Source: an uncultured Chryseobacterium sp. (GTDB lineage: Bacteria > Bacteroidota > Bacteroidia > Flavobacteriales > Weeksellaceae). From it: 64,000 nt of DNA. Below, in pieces: positions 52,980 to 61,385 of this stretch; the stretch's first letter is position 1, and each line of letters opens with the position of its first letter. The position numbers were made by a program, and so were the translations under genes. Below the pieces are notes generated by a model, which saw nothing but the letters and a program-made list of their open reading frames with translations, was not told where the DNA came from and did no database searches. Location of the stretch: the NCBI RefSeq assembly GCF_913776365.1, contig NZ_CAJYMO010000272.1, forward strand, positions 1-64,000, in the 5' to 3' direction.

Positions 52980-53089
52980 ATGCCCTGAATTTTCTTTTCG
53001 CTGATTAATTTAATTCCCTGATAAATAATAAAATAGAGCTGCAACCTGCATCAATACGGGAAAATTTTAATTATTTATGAAATAAAAAC

Positions 53090-53120
53090 TTGCTTGGTAT
53101 TGATAATCGTTTTATATTTG
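53090..53120 (+). promoter_or_regulatory. Promoter of second tRNA-Asn
   Basis: TTG, 20 nt, TATATTTG followed by CACCACT; same spacing as copy 1, but the spacer sequence has diverged. Confidence 0.85.
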
Positions 53121-53142
53121 CACCACTCTAATGAAGGAAAAT

Positions 53143-53216
53143 TCCTCCTTAGCTCAGTTGGTTAGAGCATCTGACTGTTAATCAGAGGGTCGCTGGTTCG
53201 AGCCCAGCAGGAGGAG
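53143..53216 (+). tRNA. tRNA-Asn (GTT), copy 2
   Basis: 74 nt, identical to copy 1 in every base, 196 nt downstream. Same anticodon GTT, no encoded CCA. Confidence 0.97.
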
Positions 53217-53220
53217 CAAA

Positions 53221-53249
53221 AAGACGTACAGCAATGTAGGTCTTTTTTT
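53221..53249 (+). terminator. Terminator of tRNA-Asn copy 2
   Basis: Stem AAGACGTACA / TGTAGGTCTT with GCAA loop and T-run. Compared with copy 1, the G-C pair of AAGGC/GCCTT is A-T here (AAGAC/GTCTT), a compensatory change; the inner wobble becomes a G-G mismatch. Confidence 0.85.
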
Positions 53250-53315
53250 ATGCCCTTAATCCAGGTATCAAGTCCAGGTTTGCATATATTTTGTACCATT
53301 GGTAATAAATTGCGC

Positions 53316-53945
53316 ATGTGCTATAACTTCAATAATAAAAAAGTCAGTTTAAAGAAAGCAGTAGAGGATCTCGGGGCAGAAGGATATGATGAGGAAAACT
53401 TTGTACTGAAAGGCAGCATCAATGCATTCACCAAGCAAACGGAACCTGAAATCCCTGCTATTGTCAATCATAACGGGATTGTGCTGATGAATACATTCTG
53501 GGGCGTCAAAGAACACCCGGACGCTCCAACCAAAGGAAAAAACCTGCAATCTGAAAATACCCACACGTTTTACCGTAAAATCGAAAAAAACAGGTGCCTT
53601 ATTCCCGCATCTTCCTACTTCGAACACAAAACCGTGTCTGTGCCGGGAAAGAAAACCCCGGTAAAAGTAAAGCATGAAATGTTCTGGAAAGATAAAGCCC
53701 AGTTTTATATCGCCGGGTATTTTGATATCTATTCAGACGGCAACCTGGGTTTCGGCCTGGTGACCACATTACCGAATCCGGTACAGGCCGAAATCCACAA
53801 CCGGATGATTATTACCCTCGATGCGAGGTCAGGCCGTGCTTTCCTGGAGCAGGAGCCGATTGAGAGGTTTCAGTTCCCTCAGTATTCACCGGATCTGCAA
53901 TATGCCAACCTGGAACCTGAAAAGACACCGGATACCCTTTTTTAG
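53316..53945 (+). CDS. SRAP/HMCES family DNA-protein crosslink protein
   Basis: 209 residues from the ATG at 53316 (MCYNFNNKK). The family needs Cys at position 2 after Met removal, which decides this start over the upstream one in the track. Other active-site residues: Asn in NHNGIVLMNTFWG near 50, Glu in PASSYFEH near 105 and His in EIHNRM near 158. The protein binds abasic sites in single-stranded DNA by a thiazolidine link to Cys2, shielding them. Cytoplasmic; monocistronic with a hairpin after it. Confidence 0.94.
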   Translation: MCYNFNNKKVSLKKAVEDLGAEGYDEENFVLKGSINAFTKQTEPEIPAIVNHNGIVLMNTFWGVKEHPDAPTKGKNLQSENTHTFYRKIEKNRCLIPASSYFEHKTVSVPGKKTPVKVKHEMFWKDKAQFYIAGYFDIYSDGNLGFGLVTTLPNPVQAEIHNRMIITLDARSGRAFLEQEPIERFQFPQYSPDLQYANLEPEKTPDTLF

Positions 53946-53958
53946 CCTTTATACAACA

Positions 53959-53981
53959 AGAGCCCCGGACTGCGGGGCTCT
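53959..53981. terminator. Terminator between SRAP gene and small minus-strand gene
   Basis: Perfect 9-bp GC-rich arms AGAGCCCCG and CGGGGCTCT with loop GACTG between convergent genes; moderate T content follows on the plus side (GTATTTATTTGG). Confidence 0.7.
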
Positions 53982-53994
53982 GTATTTATTTGGT

Positions 53995-54234
53995 TTAAAG
54001 ATAAAATGGAGATGCGGAAGCGGAATCGGGTTCCGTATAGATGGTAATAATGCTGTTTTTCAGCAACAGTGCCGGAAGCATCATTCCGGAGCCGTCTTTT
54101 TCATAATACATGCCTTTCACATTGGCGTCATCGGTAATGGCTTCCGTAATTTCCGAATGGATCTTTTTAAAGTATTCTATGCTTTCGAATTCCAGGATAA
54201 TTTTTTCAAGCGGTGTTTTGATTTCTATTTTCAT
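53995..54234 (-). CDS. Small hypothetical protein (79 aa)
   Basis: Alternating charged and hydrophobic residues: MKIEIKTPLEKIILEFESIE, then a helix FKKIHSEITEAITDD, then GMYYEKDGSGMMLPALLLKN and IITIYTEPD. Looks like a compact alpha/beta protein without signal peptide or membrane helix. No family recognised. Codon use resembles its neighbours, and a terminator follows, so I treat it as a real gene. Confidence 0.6.
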   Translation of the reverse strand: MKIEIKTPLEKIILEFESIEYFKKIHSEITEAITDDANVKGMYYEKDGSGMMLPALLLKNSIITIYTEPDSASASPFYL

Positions 54235-54393
54235 AATGTATCGGGTTTATTATTTAACGTCATTGAATCGGCAGTCCCTGCTGCTTCCGGAATCACTGAT
54301 GCAAAATACACGCCTTCTTTTGCAGAAAAATCCCGACACCTTTATTTTACGGAAAGGGGCCGTAAAAGATAACGGATGATCATCTTATTTCAT

Positions 54394-54401
54394 TACCTTT
54401 G
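54394..54401 (+). promoter_or_regulatory. -7 box upstream of DUF5686 gene
   Basis: TACCTTTG (TAnnTTTG), about 100 nt before the ATG at 54500; no TTG at -33. A near match (TACTTTTTG, one T too many) lies at about 54461 and could be the real box. Confidence 0.35.
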
Positions 54402-54499
54402 CCGTTTATAGGAAAGCCGTCTTTCAGGCTGAATATTTTAACTCGTAACAATAAAACTGCATACTTTTTGTTTATGCTAATAGCTTGAAGGAACAACAA

Positions 54500-57025
54500 A
54501 TGTCAATTAACCATCCGAAATACTACGCTCTTTTTTTTCTGCTCTTTTTTTTCGACTGTATCTATTGCCAGAATACAGCTTCCGGAAGGATTGTTGATGC
54601 AAAAACCAATAAGGATGTCACGGGAGTCGATCTGTTCATCAATGACGACGAAAAGCCGGCACTTACCACCACCTCAGGGAATTTCCTTGTTCAGTCGGAT
54701 ACCATCATCTATAAATTAAAATTTCTCAGGAAAAACTATGCCTTGCAGAGCATAGAAATCAGCCCTGAAAATGCTTCCAATATTTTCGTTAAGCTTGCAC
54801 AGGAAAAAGTAAGCTCCATTGAAGAAGTGGTGATCCATAACGAAAAGCCTAAATATAAGAACAAAAAGGAAAACCCTGCGTATGCCATTATGCAGAAAGT
54901 GTGGGAACGCAAAAGAAACAACGGTCTTGATAAATTTGACACGTATACGTTCAAGGAGTATGAAAAGATCCAGTTTGATGCCAACAACCTGGACAGTGCT
55001 TTCATGAAGAGGAAAATCTTCAACAAGCTGGATTTTATTTTCGATTATGCCGATTCTACTGCCAGCGGTAAAATCGGGCTTCCGCTTTTCCTGAATGAAG
55101 CCGTCTATGAAAACTATGGGGAAAACAGGCCATCCAAAAGGAACAAGAGATTGCTGGTAGCCCAGAAAACCTCAGGCTTCCAGGACAACCAGATCATTAC
55201 CCTGACCGCTAAGAACCTTTACCGTGATATCAATATTTATGACAATACCCTGAATTATTTCGACATCGGATTTCCGAGCCCGGTGGGAGAAACCGGATTC
55301 AGCACTTACGATTACAATCTGATCGACACGATTTCGATCCGCGGTGAAAACGCTTTTAAAATACGGTACCTGCCGAAAAGAACGGAAGTCCTTGCCTTCC
55401 AGGGATACCTGTATATTGATACCGACAGCTATGCCGTACTGGGAGCAACGTTAAAATCAACCCAGAAAATCAATGTGAACTTCATCAACGGCATTTCCAC
55501 GGAACTGGAATATGACAATCCGGATGAAAACACATTCCTGCCGAGAAAGGTGATTACGGAAATCGAAATGACCCCTTTTTCAAAGAAGAAAAGCGCCAAA
55601 AGCATCGTGGCAAAGCGGTCTGTGGACTATTCCGACTACGGTTTCAACAAACCTCTTGAAGATAAACTCTTTAAAAGGACCGAAGAAGAATACAGCGATC
55701 AGTTTGTTGAAAAAGATGACGCCTATTGGGTACAGGCCCGGCCCGACTCACTGTCAAAAAGCGAACAGGGAATCTATGATATGCTGGATAAGCTCCAGCA
55801 GACCCCGAAGTTTAACCGGCTGGTAAAACTATATGAAACACTGGGTTCCGGCTATTACAATGTAGCCAAAAGCATTGACCTCGGCTCTATTTTTTCTGTT
55901 TACGGTAAAAATGAAGTGGAAGGAGACCGGATAAGGATCGGTGCGAGAACATATTTTACACGGAATGATCCCTGGAGGCTGCAGTTTTATACGGCTTACG
56001 GCTTCAAAGACCACCAGGTGAAATACGGGGCGGAAGGACGGTTTATGTTTAACCGGGTAAACCGCTTTACCGTCGGGGCAGGGACCAGAAGGGACATCTT
56101 GCAGCTCGGCGTACAGCTTACCAACGACGATGGGATCATGGCCCGGACATTTGCCTCCTCCACTCTTTTTGCAAGGGGCGAAAACGCTTCTTTAAGCTCC
56201 GTAAACCAGACCAATGTCTTTACCTCTATAGAACCCTGGAAAAATATCCAGTTGAGGCTGGACGGTACGATGCAGAGCATCAAATCAGCCAATCCGGATG
56301 GATTCAACCTGATGTATTACAAAGACGGCAATGTAAGGAAGACAACCAATGATTCCCACCTTGCCCTGAGCCTTATTGCAAGACCGGGCGCCAAATTTTC
56401 ACAGACCGGCCTTGACCGGACCGAGCATGGAACACTGGCACCAACCATTATCCTGAAATATACCCGTGGGATCGAAGGCCTTTTCGGATCGGACTTTACG
56501 TATAACAAGCTTCAGTTTATGTTTTACAAGCCGATCCTGATCGGGAGCTGGGGCAAGCTGATGCTGAATTTTGAAGCGGGAAAAAACTTCGATACCGTGC
56601 CCCTGGCATTGCAGAATGTAATTCCGGGTAACCAGTCGTACAGCCTGGCGGCCAACACATTTGCACAGCTTAACTATTATGAATTTGTAGCGGACACGTA
56701 TACCACCCTTCATCTGGAACATCACTTTAACGGAAAGATCCTTTCTTTCATTCCGCTGATCAAAAAACTGAAACTACGGGAGGTTGCTTTTATCAGAAGC
56801 GCTTACGGAACATTGAGTGATGATTCAAAAGCCATCAATGTGACCGGATTCAAGTATTCTGCCCCGAGTGAACATATCTATTATGAATACGGAGTAGGCC
56901 TCGAAAACATCGGTTTCGGGAACCTGAGGATTTTCAGGGTAGACTTTAACTGGAGAGGGAATTACCTGGACCGGCCGGATATTTCAAAATTCGGAATCAA
57001 AGCCGGATTTCAGGTAAACTTTTAG
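54500..57025 (+). CDS. DUF5686 outer-membrane protein with carboxypeptidase-regulatory-like domain
   Basis: 841 residues from the ATG at 54500; the track start is a TTG. Signal peptide (ALFFLLFFFDCIYC, cut before QNT). An N-terminal beta-sandwich of the CarboxypepD_reg type (about 25-110; GRIVDAKTNKDVTGVDLFI) is followed by the long DUF5686 region, a beta-rich porin-like domain ending in the outer-membrane strand FGIKAGFQVNF. Widespread in Bacteroidota; thought to be an outer-membrane protein of unknown cargo. Monocistronic; a strong terminator follows. Confidence 0.88.
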   Translation: MSINHPKYYALFFLLFFFDCIYCQNTASGRIVDAKTNKDVTGVDLFINDDEKPALTTTSGNFLVQSDTIIYKLKFLRKNYALQSIEISPENASNIFVKLAQEKVSSIEEVVIHNEKPKYKNKKENPAYAIMQKVWERKRNNGLDKFDTYTFKEYEKIQFDANNLDSAFMKRKIFNKLDFIFDYADSTASGKIGLPLFLNEAVYENYGENRPSKRNKRLLVAQKTSGFQDNQIITLTAKNLYRDINIYDNTLNYFDIGFPSPVGETGFSTYDYNLIDTISIRGENAFKIRYLPKRTEVLAFQGYLYIDTDSYAVLGATLKSTQKINVNFINGISTELEYDNPDENTFLPRKVITEIEMTPFSKKKSAKSIVAKRSVDYSDYGFNKPLEDKLFKRTEEEYSDQFVEKDDAYWVQARPDSLSKSEQGIYDMLDKLQQTPKFNRLVKLYETLGSGYYNVAKSIDLGSIFSVYGKNEVEGDRIRIGARTYFTRNDPWRLQFYTAYGFKDHQVKYGAEGRFMFNRVNRFTVGAGTRRDILQLGVQLTNDDGIMARTFASSTLFARGENASLSSVNQTNVFTSIEPWKNIQLRLDGTMQSIKSANPDGFNLMYYKDGNVRKTTNDSHLALSLIARPGAKFSQTGLDRTEHGTLAPTIILKYTRGIEGLFGSDFTYNKLQFMFYKPILIGSWGKLMLNFEAGKNFDTVPLALQNVIPGNQSYSLAANTFAQLNYYEFVADTYTTLHLEHHFNGKILSFIPLIKKLKLREVAFIRSAYGTLSDDSKAINVTGFKYSAPSEHIYYEYGVGLENIGFGNLRIFRVDFNWRGNYLDRPDISKFGIKAGFQVNF

Positions 57026-57031
57026 AATAAC

Positions 57032-57060
57032 AAAACTCCTTCATAAAGAAGGAGTTTTTT
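57032..57060. terminator. Terminator between DUF5686 and GG-peptide genes
   Basis: Perfect 11-bp arms AAAACTCCTTC and GAAGGAGTTTT with an ATAAA loop and T-runs on both strands; serves both convergent genes. Confidence 0.9.
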
Positions 57061-57065
57061 ACTGG

Positions 57066-57251
57066 TCAGGATTCCGAAGGATAGTCTTTGCAGCCGTTGC
57101 AGTGGGCAACAATGTACACGATATTGCACGTTGGCCTCTGCCCTTCAGGGATTGCACAATACACATCACACGGAAGACAGCCTGCCGAAGGATTGATTCC
57201 TCCCGCCACTTCTTTCAGCTGCTGCCTGCTGATTTTTTTCAGGTTTTTCAT
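57066..57251 (-). CDS. GG-leader bacteriocin-like cysteine-rich peptide
   Basis: 61 residues. N-terminus MKNLKKISRQQLKEVAGG is a double-glycine leader of the kind processed by C39-peptidase ABC exporters. The core of 43 residues after GG contains six cysteines (GCLPCDVYC, PTCNI, HCNGC) and Pro/Gly turns, compatible with three disulfides or with thioether/zinc modification. Chryseobacterium genomes carry many such bacteriocin-like peptides. No exporter, immunity or modification gene is near, so processing would be in trans. Product and target unknown. Confidence 0.8.
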   Translation of the reverse strand: MKNLKKISRQQLKEVAGGINPSAGCLPCDVYCAIPEGQRPTCNIVYIVAHCNGCKDYPSES

Positions 57252-57326
57252 AATGACTTTGTTTTAATTTGATGATGGGCCCAATCCGGCTCAGATGGTA
57301 TAATCTGTTACGTATTTGACACTTAC

Positions 57327-57334
57327 CAAATATA
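57327..57334 (-). promoter_or_regulatory. -7 box of GG-peptide gene
   Basis: Minus-strand TATATTTG, 75 nt upstream of the ATG, implying a leader of about 65-70 nt. No -33 TTG at standard spacing. Confidence 0.45.
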
Positions 57335-57398
57335 TAAATATTTCTCTTTGAATTGAAAAATATAACAAGAAATAAATTCATTTGAATAACCGCATAAA

Positions 57399-57424
57399 AA
57401 AACCTCAGCAATTGCTGAGGTTTT
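57399..57424 (-). terminator. Terminator of rplU-rpmA
   Basis: Perfect palindrome with arms AACCTCAGC and GCTGAGGTT around AATT, A-run/T-run on the sides; 25 nt past the rpmA stop. Confidence 0.9.
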
Positions 57425-57448
57425 GATTTTTATAAAACGCGTAATTGA

Positions 57449-57706
57449 TTAAGCGTTTGCTTCTACAGATACAAAAGACCTGTTGTTTGCTTTCTTTCTG
57501 AAAACTACTTTACCATCAATCAGAGCAAACAAAGTGTGGTCTTTACCGATACCCACGTTTGCACCCGGGTGGTGTTGCGTACCTCTTTGTCTAACAATAA
57601 TATTTCCGGCAATAGCTTCCTGACCTCCGAAAATCTTTACTCCTAATCTCTTGGAATGTGATTCTCTACCGTTTTTGGAACTACCAACTCCTTTCTTATG
57701 TGCCAT
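57449..57706 (-). CDS. rpmA: 50S ribosomal protein L27
   Basis: 85 residues; starts [16 protein letters not shown], the conserved N-terminus that reaches the peptidyl-transferase centre, followed by [24 protein letters not shown]. No N-terminal propeptide. Second gene of the rplU-rpmA operon, 28 nt after rplU. Confidence 0.97.
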   Translation of the reverse strand: MAHKKGVGSSKNGRESHSKRLGVKIFGGQEAIAGNIIVRQRGTQHHPGANVGIGKDHTLFALIDGKVVFRKKANNRSFVSVEANA

Positions 57707-57734
57707 TTTATTCTAAGGTTTTTTGGTTTAACAA

Positions 57735-58121
57735 TTATTCTGCACCTTCAGCAGATTCGTCTGCTTTTTTAGTGGTTTTCTTAGCAGGTTTCTCTGCTTT
57801 TTGTCCTCCGTCAAATCCTGTGATTCCAGTGATACGGATCTGAGTTAAAGATTGTCTGTGACCATTTTTTACCTGATAACCTTTTCTTCTTTTCTTTTTG
57901 AAAACGATTACTTTATCAGCTTTTACGTGGTCTAGGATCTCTGCTTCTACAGTGATTCCGCTTACAGCTGGGGCGCCTACAGTGATTGAACCGTTTACGG
58001 TAAGAAGAATCTTATCAAAAGATACTTTTCCTCCTTTGTCTCCTTTTAAACGGTTTACAAACAACTTCTGGTCTTGCTCAACTTTGTATTGAAGCCCTGC
58101 TATTTCTACAATTGCAAACAT
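57735..58121 (-). CDS. rplU: 50S ribosomal protein L21 with C-terminal tail
   Basis: 128 residues. Core of L21 (1-103: MFAIVEIAGLQYKVE, KKRRKGYQVKNGHRQSLTQIRI) plus about 25 extra residues rich in Lys, Ala and Glu (KAEKPAKKTTKKADESAEGAE). L21 normally ends near 103; flavobacterial versions often have such tails. It binds 23S rRNA near L20. First gene of the operon with rpmA, from a full consensus promoter. Confidence 0.96.
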   Translation of the reverse strand: MFAIVEIAGLQYKVEQDQKLFVNRLKGDKGGKVSFDKILLTVNGSITVGAPAVSGITVEAEILDHVKADKVIVFKKKRRKGYQVKNGHRQSLTQIRITGITGFDGGQKAEKPAKKTTKKADESAEGAE

Positions 58122-58151
58122 TGTTTATAAATTTTTAGTTATTTCGAGGTG

Positions 58152-58184
58152 CAAATATAAGCATTATTTTCTAATCCATTCAAA
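58152..58184 (-). promoter_or_regulatory. Promoter of rplU-rpmA
   Basis: Minus-strand TTTG, 21 nt, TATATTTG; full consensus 30 nt upstream of the rplU ATG. Confidence 0.75.
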
Positions 58185-58299
58185 TTCAACCGTATCTTTT
58201 TCTATAAAATTTTAACTATGCAAAGAATAATTTATCACAATAAAGTGATTAAAATTCACGTTAAAAAGAATAACTTCGCACAGATCAAATATATTTAAT

Positions 58300-59190
58300 A
58301 TGAAAAAAACCTTAAAATTTCCCTTCCTTGCGGGAGCCATTGCTGCTCTCTCACTGACCGCCTGTAACGATGACACCATGGAAACACCTTCCCTGCAGCA
58401 GGAACAGCAGGCCGAAAGCCTGAGACCGGAACAGCCGGGTGATCTGGAGAAGGTATGCTATTATGTAGACCAGAACTGGAGCTCCAGCGCCGTGCTTACC
58501 ACCTCACTACAGAATTCCGCTGACACCAGCTTTATGAATTCCCAGATGACCAAAATTGCAAGCCTGTGGGGAAGAAGCAATCCTACCCTGAGATTCGTAA
58601 ACGATCCGTCCAATTACAACTCCACCTACAATGCCATTTCCTACTCCACCGGAAAGATCTACTATGGCTATGCGATTTATTATGATGCTAAAAACAAAGG
58701 TGGGGATATCGTAAATGCCATGATTCTGGCTCACGAGTATGGCCACCAGCTACAGTACATCTTTGGTCTCCCGACAGTGAACGAATCGACTGCAAGGCCG
58801 AATGAACTGGAAGCAGACGGTTTTGCAGGCTATTATCTGAGAAGGCCGAACGGCTATAACCAGACTTCCTTCACCCAGATTGCGGCAGCTTACGAGTTTG
58901 CGCAGAGCATCGGGGATTATCAGACCAACAGTCCGGGGCACCACGGAACGCCTCCCCAGCGGAGATCGGCCGTGCGTCTGGGATTCCTGTTAGGCCAGTA
59001 TGACCTTACGGCTTCTGCCTTTGATTATAATTTCTTCTATTATTACCAGGGCGTCCTTAACGGCACCTATAAAATGGGAAAGAATACCCAGTATCCTGAA
59101 ATCGATGCCTTTATGCAGCAGCATATGGAAGAGCTGAGAAAAATCCAGAGCGGGGAAATTTCTGCTGAAGAATTTAAAAACCTTAAGTAA
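58300..59190 (+). CDS. Zinc metalloprotease-like lipoprotein (HEYGH)
   Basis: 296 residues. Signal peptide with lipobox SLTAC (Cys22). After a Gln/Glu linker, a domain with the zincin motif LAHEYGHQLQYI near 148 and a third ligand in NELEADGFAGYYL near 170, as in M48/neutral zinc peptidases of the ypfJ type. It ends in a charged helix. Probably anchored in the outer membrane facing either side. I cannot name a substrate. Own terminator. Confidence 0.8.
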   Translation: MKKTLKFPFLAGAIAALSLTACNDDTMETPSLQQEQQAESLRPEQPGDLEKVCYYVDQNWSSSAVLTTSLQNSADTSFMNSQMTKIASLWGRSNPTLRFVNDPSNYNSTYNAISYSTGKIYYGYAIYYDAKNKGGDIVNAMILAHEYGHQLQYIFGLPTVNESTARPNELEADGFAGYYLRRPNGYNQTSFTQIAAAYEFAQSIGDYQTNSPGHHGTPPQRRSAVRLGFLLGQYDLTASAFDYNFFYYYQGVLNGTYKMGKNTQYPEIDAFMQQHMEELRKIQSGEISAEEFKNLK

Positions 59191-59216
59191 ACATTCATTT
59201 TCGATATTATTCTTCG

Positions 59217-59249
59217 GGAGGTAAGCTTGGTCTTGCCTCCTTTTGTTTT
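59217..59249 (+). terminator. Terminator of metalloprotease gene
   Basis: Arms GGAGGTAAG and CTTGCCTCC (one G-T wobble), loop CTTGGT, then TTTTGTTTT. Confidence 0.85.
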
Positions 59250-59271
59250 CCGTAATATGGTAAAGTTTATC

Positions 59272-59279
59272 TATTTTTG
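59272..59279 (+). promoter_or_regulatory. -7 box of acyltransferase gene
   Basis: TATTTTTG, 19 nt before the ATG. A TTTG lies 26 nt upstream, a few bases too far. Confidence 0.45.
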
Positions 59280-59298
59280 ATGTCTCATCCACCCGTTT

Positions 59299-60390
59299 AT
59301 GAAAAGAGATCTCTACATTGATTTTGCTAAAGGGACAGCAACCCTTTCGATTGTTTTTATCCACACGGCATTCTGGTCCGGACAGTTTTATATTCCGGCA
59401 GAAGTAAGGGTATTTTCGCTGGTATTCGATGTGGCGCTATTTTACGCGCTGAGCGGAATTACTTCGGGTGCCCATATCGAAAAGACATTCTACCGTTTAC
59501 TGAAGCTGCAGATTACCTACATGATTTTTGTAACGCTCCTCTTTTTCCTGGATTATTTCTTTAAAGTTTTCGGTCTTACCTTTTTCTCTGCAGAATGGCT
59601 GCAGGATTTTTATTCGACCTTTGGATCGAAATATGCGGCAACCAGCGTCTCTTCGGTTCCGCAATGGGAAAACCTGGGCAACTGGTACCTTCATCAGTAC
59701 ACCAATGCCGATACCTTTCCCGTAGTGATGGGAAGCTTCTGGTACCTTAAAGTCTACTTTATTCTTACTGTTCTGGGGGTTCTCATCCTGAGGTTTTTCC
59801 CGGGGCATATTCCGTGGTTCATCGGCCTCTGTATTGCTCTGACTTTATTGTTCAATATTTTCCCGGAAATTTATCCTTCAGGGCAGGTAGGCTATGTGGC
59901 TTTTTATATGGCTGTTTTTCTTACAGGCAATCTGATGAAAGGCAGGAAGATTCCGGATAAGATCGTTCCGGTGCTGTACGGACTGGTAGCTGTGGCATTG
60001 TTATGGATGTTCTGGTTCTACGGAAATGAGATTTTTTATAAGATCAACCGCAACAAATTTCCGCCTAAAATCCCTTACATCATCTGGGCACTCTTCTCTC
60101 TGGTCACCTTATTTACAGGTTATAACCGGTTACAAATAACCAGAGAAAGCTTCATCACCCATATCGGCAGAAATGCTATTTTTTTCTATTTTGCCCAAGG
60201 GATCAGTTCTTCTCTGGTGTATTTTATCGTGGTCCAGTTTCAGGAAAATCTGCCGTGGTGGCTCTTGATGATCCTGGTATATGCGATCAATATCGGGCTT
60301 GCTTTCTTAATTTCAGGATTTCTGAAAAAGGCAGACGACAGCGGTTGGAAAGTGCTGCAGTTCCTGCGTATGAAAACAGCCGTCAGATAA
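59299..60390 (+). CDS. Acyltransferase 3 family membrane protein
   Basis: 363 residues, about ten membrane helices. The N-terminus RDLYIDFAKGTATLSIVFIH matches the acyltransferase-3 motif with the catalytic-type His in helix 1 (IVFIHTAFW). Such enzymes O-acylate polysaccharides, lipid A or peptidoglycan sugars. No adjacent sugar genes indicate the acceptor. Convergent with the small minus-strand gene, 5 nt between stops, so no room for a terminator. Confidence 0.82.
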   Translation: MKRDLYIDFAKGTATLSIVFIHTAFWSGQFYIPAEVRVFSLVFDVALFYALSGITSGAHIEKTFYRLLKLQITYMIFVTLLFFLDYFFKVFGLTFFSAEWLQDFYSTFGSKYAATSVSSVPQWENLGNWYLHQYTNADTFPVVMGSFWYLKVYFILTVLGVLILRFFPGHIPWFIGLCIALTLLFNIFPEIYPSGQVGYVAFYMAVFLTGNLMKGRKIPDKIVPVLYGLVAVALLWMFWFYGNEIFYKINRNKFPPKIPYIIWALFSLVTLFTGYNRLQITRESFITHIGRNAIFFYFAQGISSSLVYFIVVQFQENLPWWLLMILVYAINIGLAFLISGFLKKADDSGWKVLQFLRMKTAVR

Positions 60391-60395
60391 GAATG

Positions 60396-60635
60396 CTAAT
60401 TGGAGCGTCTTCCGCTTCTTGCAATCAGAGCAATGATGATGATCAGCAGGATGGCGCCGCCAACAATATACATCGGGTCAGCATACCATTCTGTCGTGGT
60501 AGTGGTGGTACTGTTTGTGGTTACCGCACCGCCGGATGTCGTTTCCTGGGCAAAAGCAGTAAAAGACATCAATAGGGAGAATGCAAATGTCATCAATGCA
60601 TTTCGTTTACTTTTTAAAATAGCCGTTGTTTCCAT
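60396..60635 (-). CDS. Small membrane protein with signal peptide (79 aa)
   Basis: N-terminal signal (SKRNALMTFAFSLLMSFTAFA, cut before QETT), a Thr/Ser-rich stretch (TTNSTTTTTTEWYADP), then one membrane helix (YIVGGAILLIIIIALIA) and a basic end (RSGRRSN). Recalled as a common flavobacterial hypothetical with the same layout. Inner-membrane, N-terminus outside. Function unknown. Confidence 0.65.
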   Translation of the reverse strand: METTAILKSKRNALMTFAFSLLMSFTAFAQETTSGGAVTTNSTTTTTTEWYADPMYIVGGAILLIIIIALIARSGRRSN

Positions 60636-60792
60636 TATTTAAATTTTTGTTTGGTTTTAGAACAATAACAAAAAAAGTACCAGTATGATCCGGAATCAAG
60701 GCAGAAACATTCCTGCAGTCCGTCAAAAAGTTAATAAAAATAAACTGCTGTCGTATTGCAAATTATTTTAATTTTACGGAAAATTTGATACT

Positions 60793-61374
60793 ATGTTCAA
60801 GTTGAAACTTCCTACCGATCCGAGGTGGGCGAATATTGCGGAAGGAAACATTGAAGAAATTTTAACAGACCATGCCTGGTGCGAGCAGAAAGCGGCTACC
60901 AATGCCATTGGATTGATCACCATGCTTCCTGAATATCCTGAAATCGTAACGGAACTCCTGGCCATTGCCCAGGAGGAACTTGAGCATTTCGGCCAGGTTC
61001 ACGAGATCATCAGGAAAAGAGGGTATACCTTCGGCCGTACCCGGAAGGATGATTATGTAAATGAACTGGTAAACTTCATCCAGAAAGGCGGAAACAGGGA
61101 CGATCTTATTGTTGATAAAATGCTTTTTGCTGCGATGATCGAAGCACGGAGCTGTGAGCGATTCAAAGTGCTTACCGAAAACATAAAAGATGAAGAACTG
61201 AGGGACTTTTACAGAGAGCTGATGATTTCAGAAGCCAATCATTATACTACCTTTATCGGTTTTGCAAGACAGCTGGGCAATCCGGAGAAAGTAAATGCCC
61301 GCTGGGAGGAATGGCTGGAATACGAAGCAAAGATCATTCAGTCGTACGGAAAAGGAGAAACCATACACGGATAA
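60793..61374 (+). CDS. miaE: tRNA-(ms2io6A)-hydroxylase MiaE
   Basis: 193 residues, ferritin-like diiron fold. Metal ligands in EQKAATNAIG-type helix, QEELEHFGQVHEI near 57, EARSCERF near 117 and SEANHYTTFI near 148, the ExxH pattern of MiaE. It hydroxylates ms2i6A37, the product of MiaA and MiaB, using O2. Followed by the DUF502 gene after 11 nt, so co-transcribed. miaB is at 37 kb of this window; not in the same operon. Confidence 0.93.
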   Translation: MFKLKLPTDPRWANIAEGNIEEILTDHAWCEQKAATNAIGLITMLPEYPEIVTELLAIAQEELEHFGQVHEIIRKRGYTFGRTRKDDYVNELVNFIQKGGNRDDLIVDKMLFAAMIEARSCERFKVLTENIKDEELRDFYRELMISEANHYTTFIGFARQLGNPEKVNARWEEWLEYEAKIIQSYGKGETIHG

Positions 61375-61385
61375 AAAAACTGACT

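Noticed and set aside
53821-54372. 183-codon plus-strand ORF spanning SRAP end and the small minus gene
   Set aside because: Crosses the terminator hairpin and overlaps two better-supported genes in other frames.
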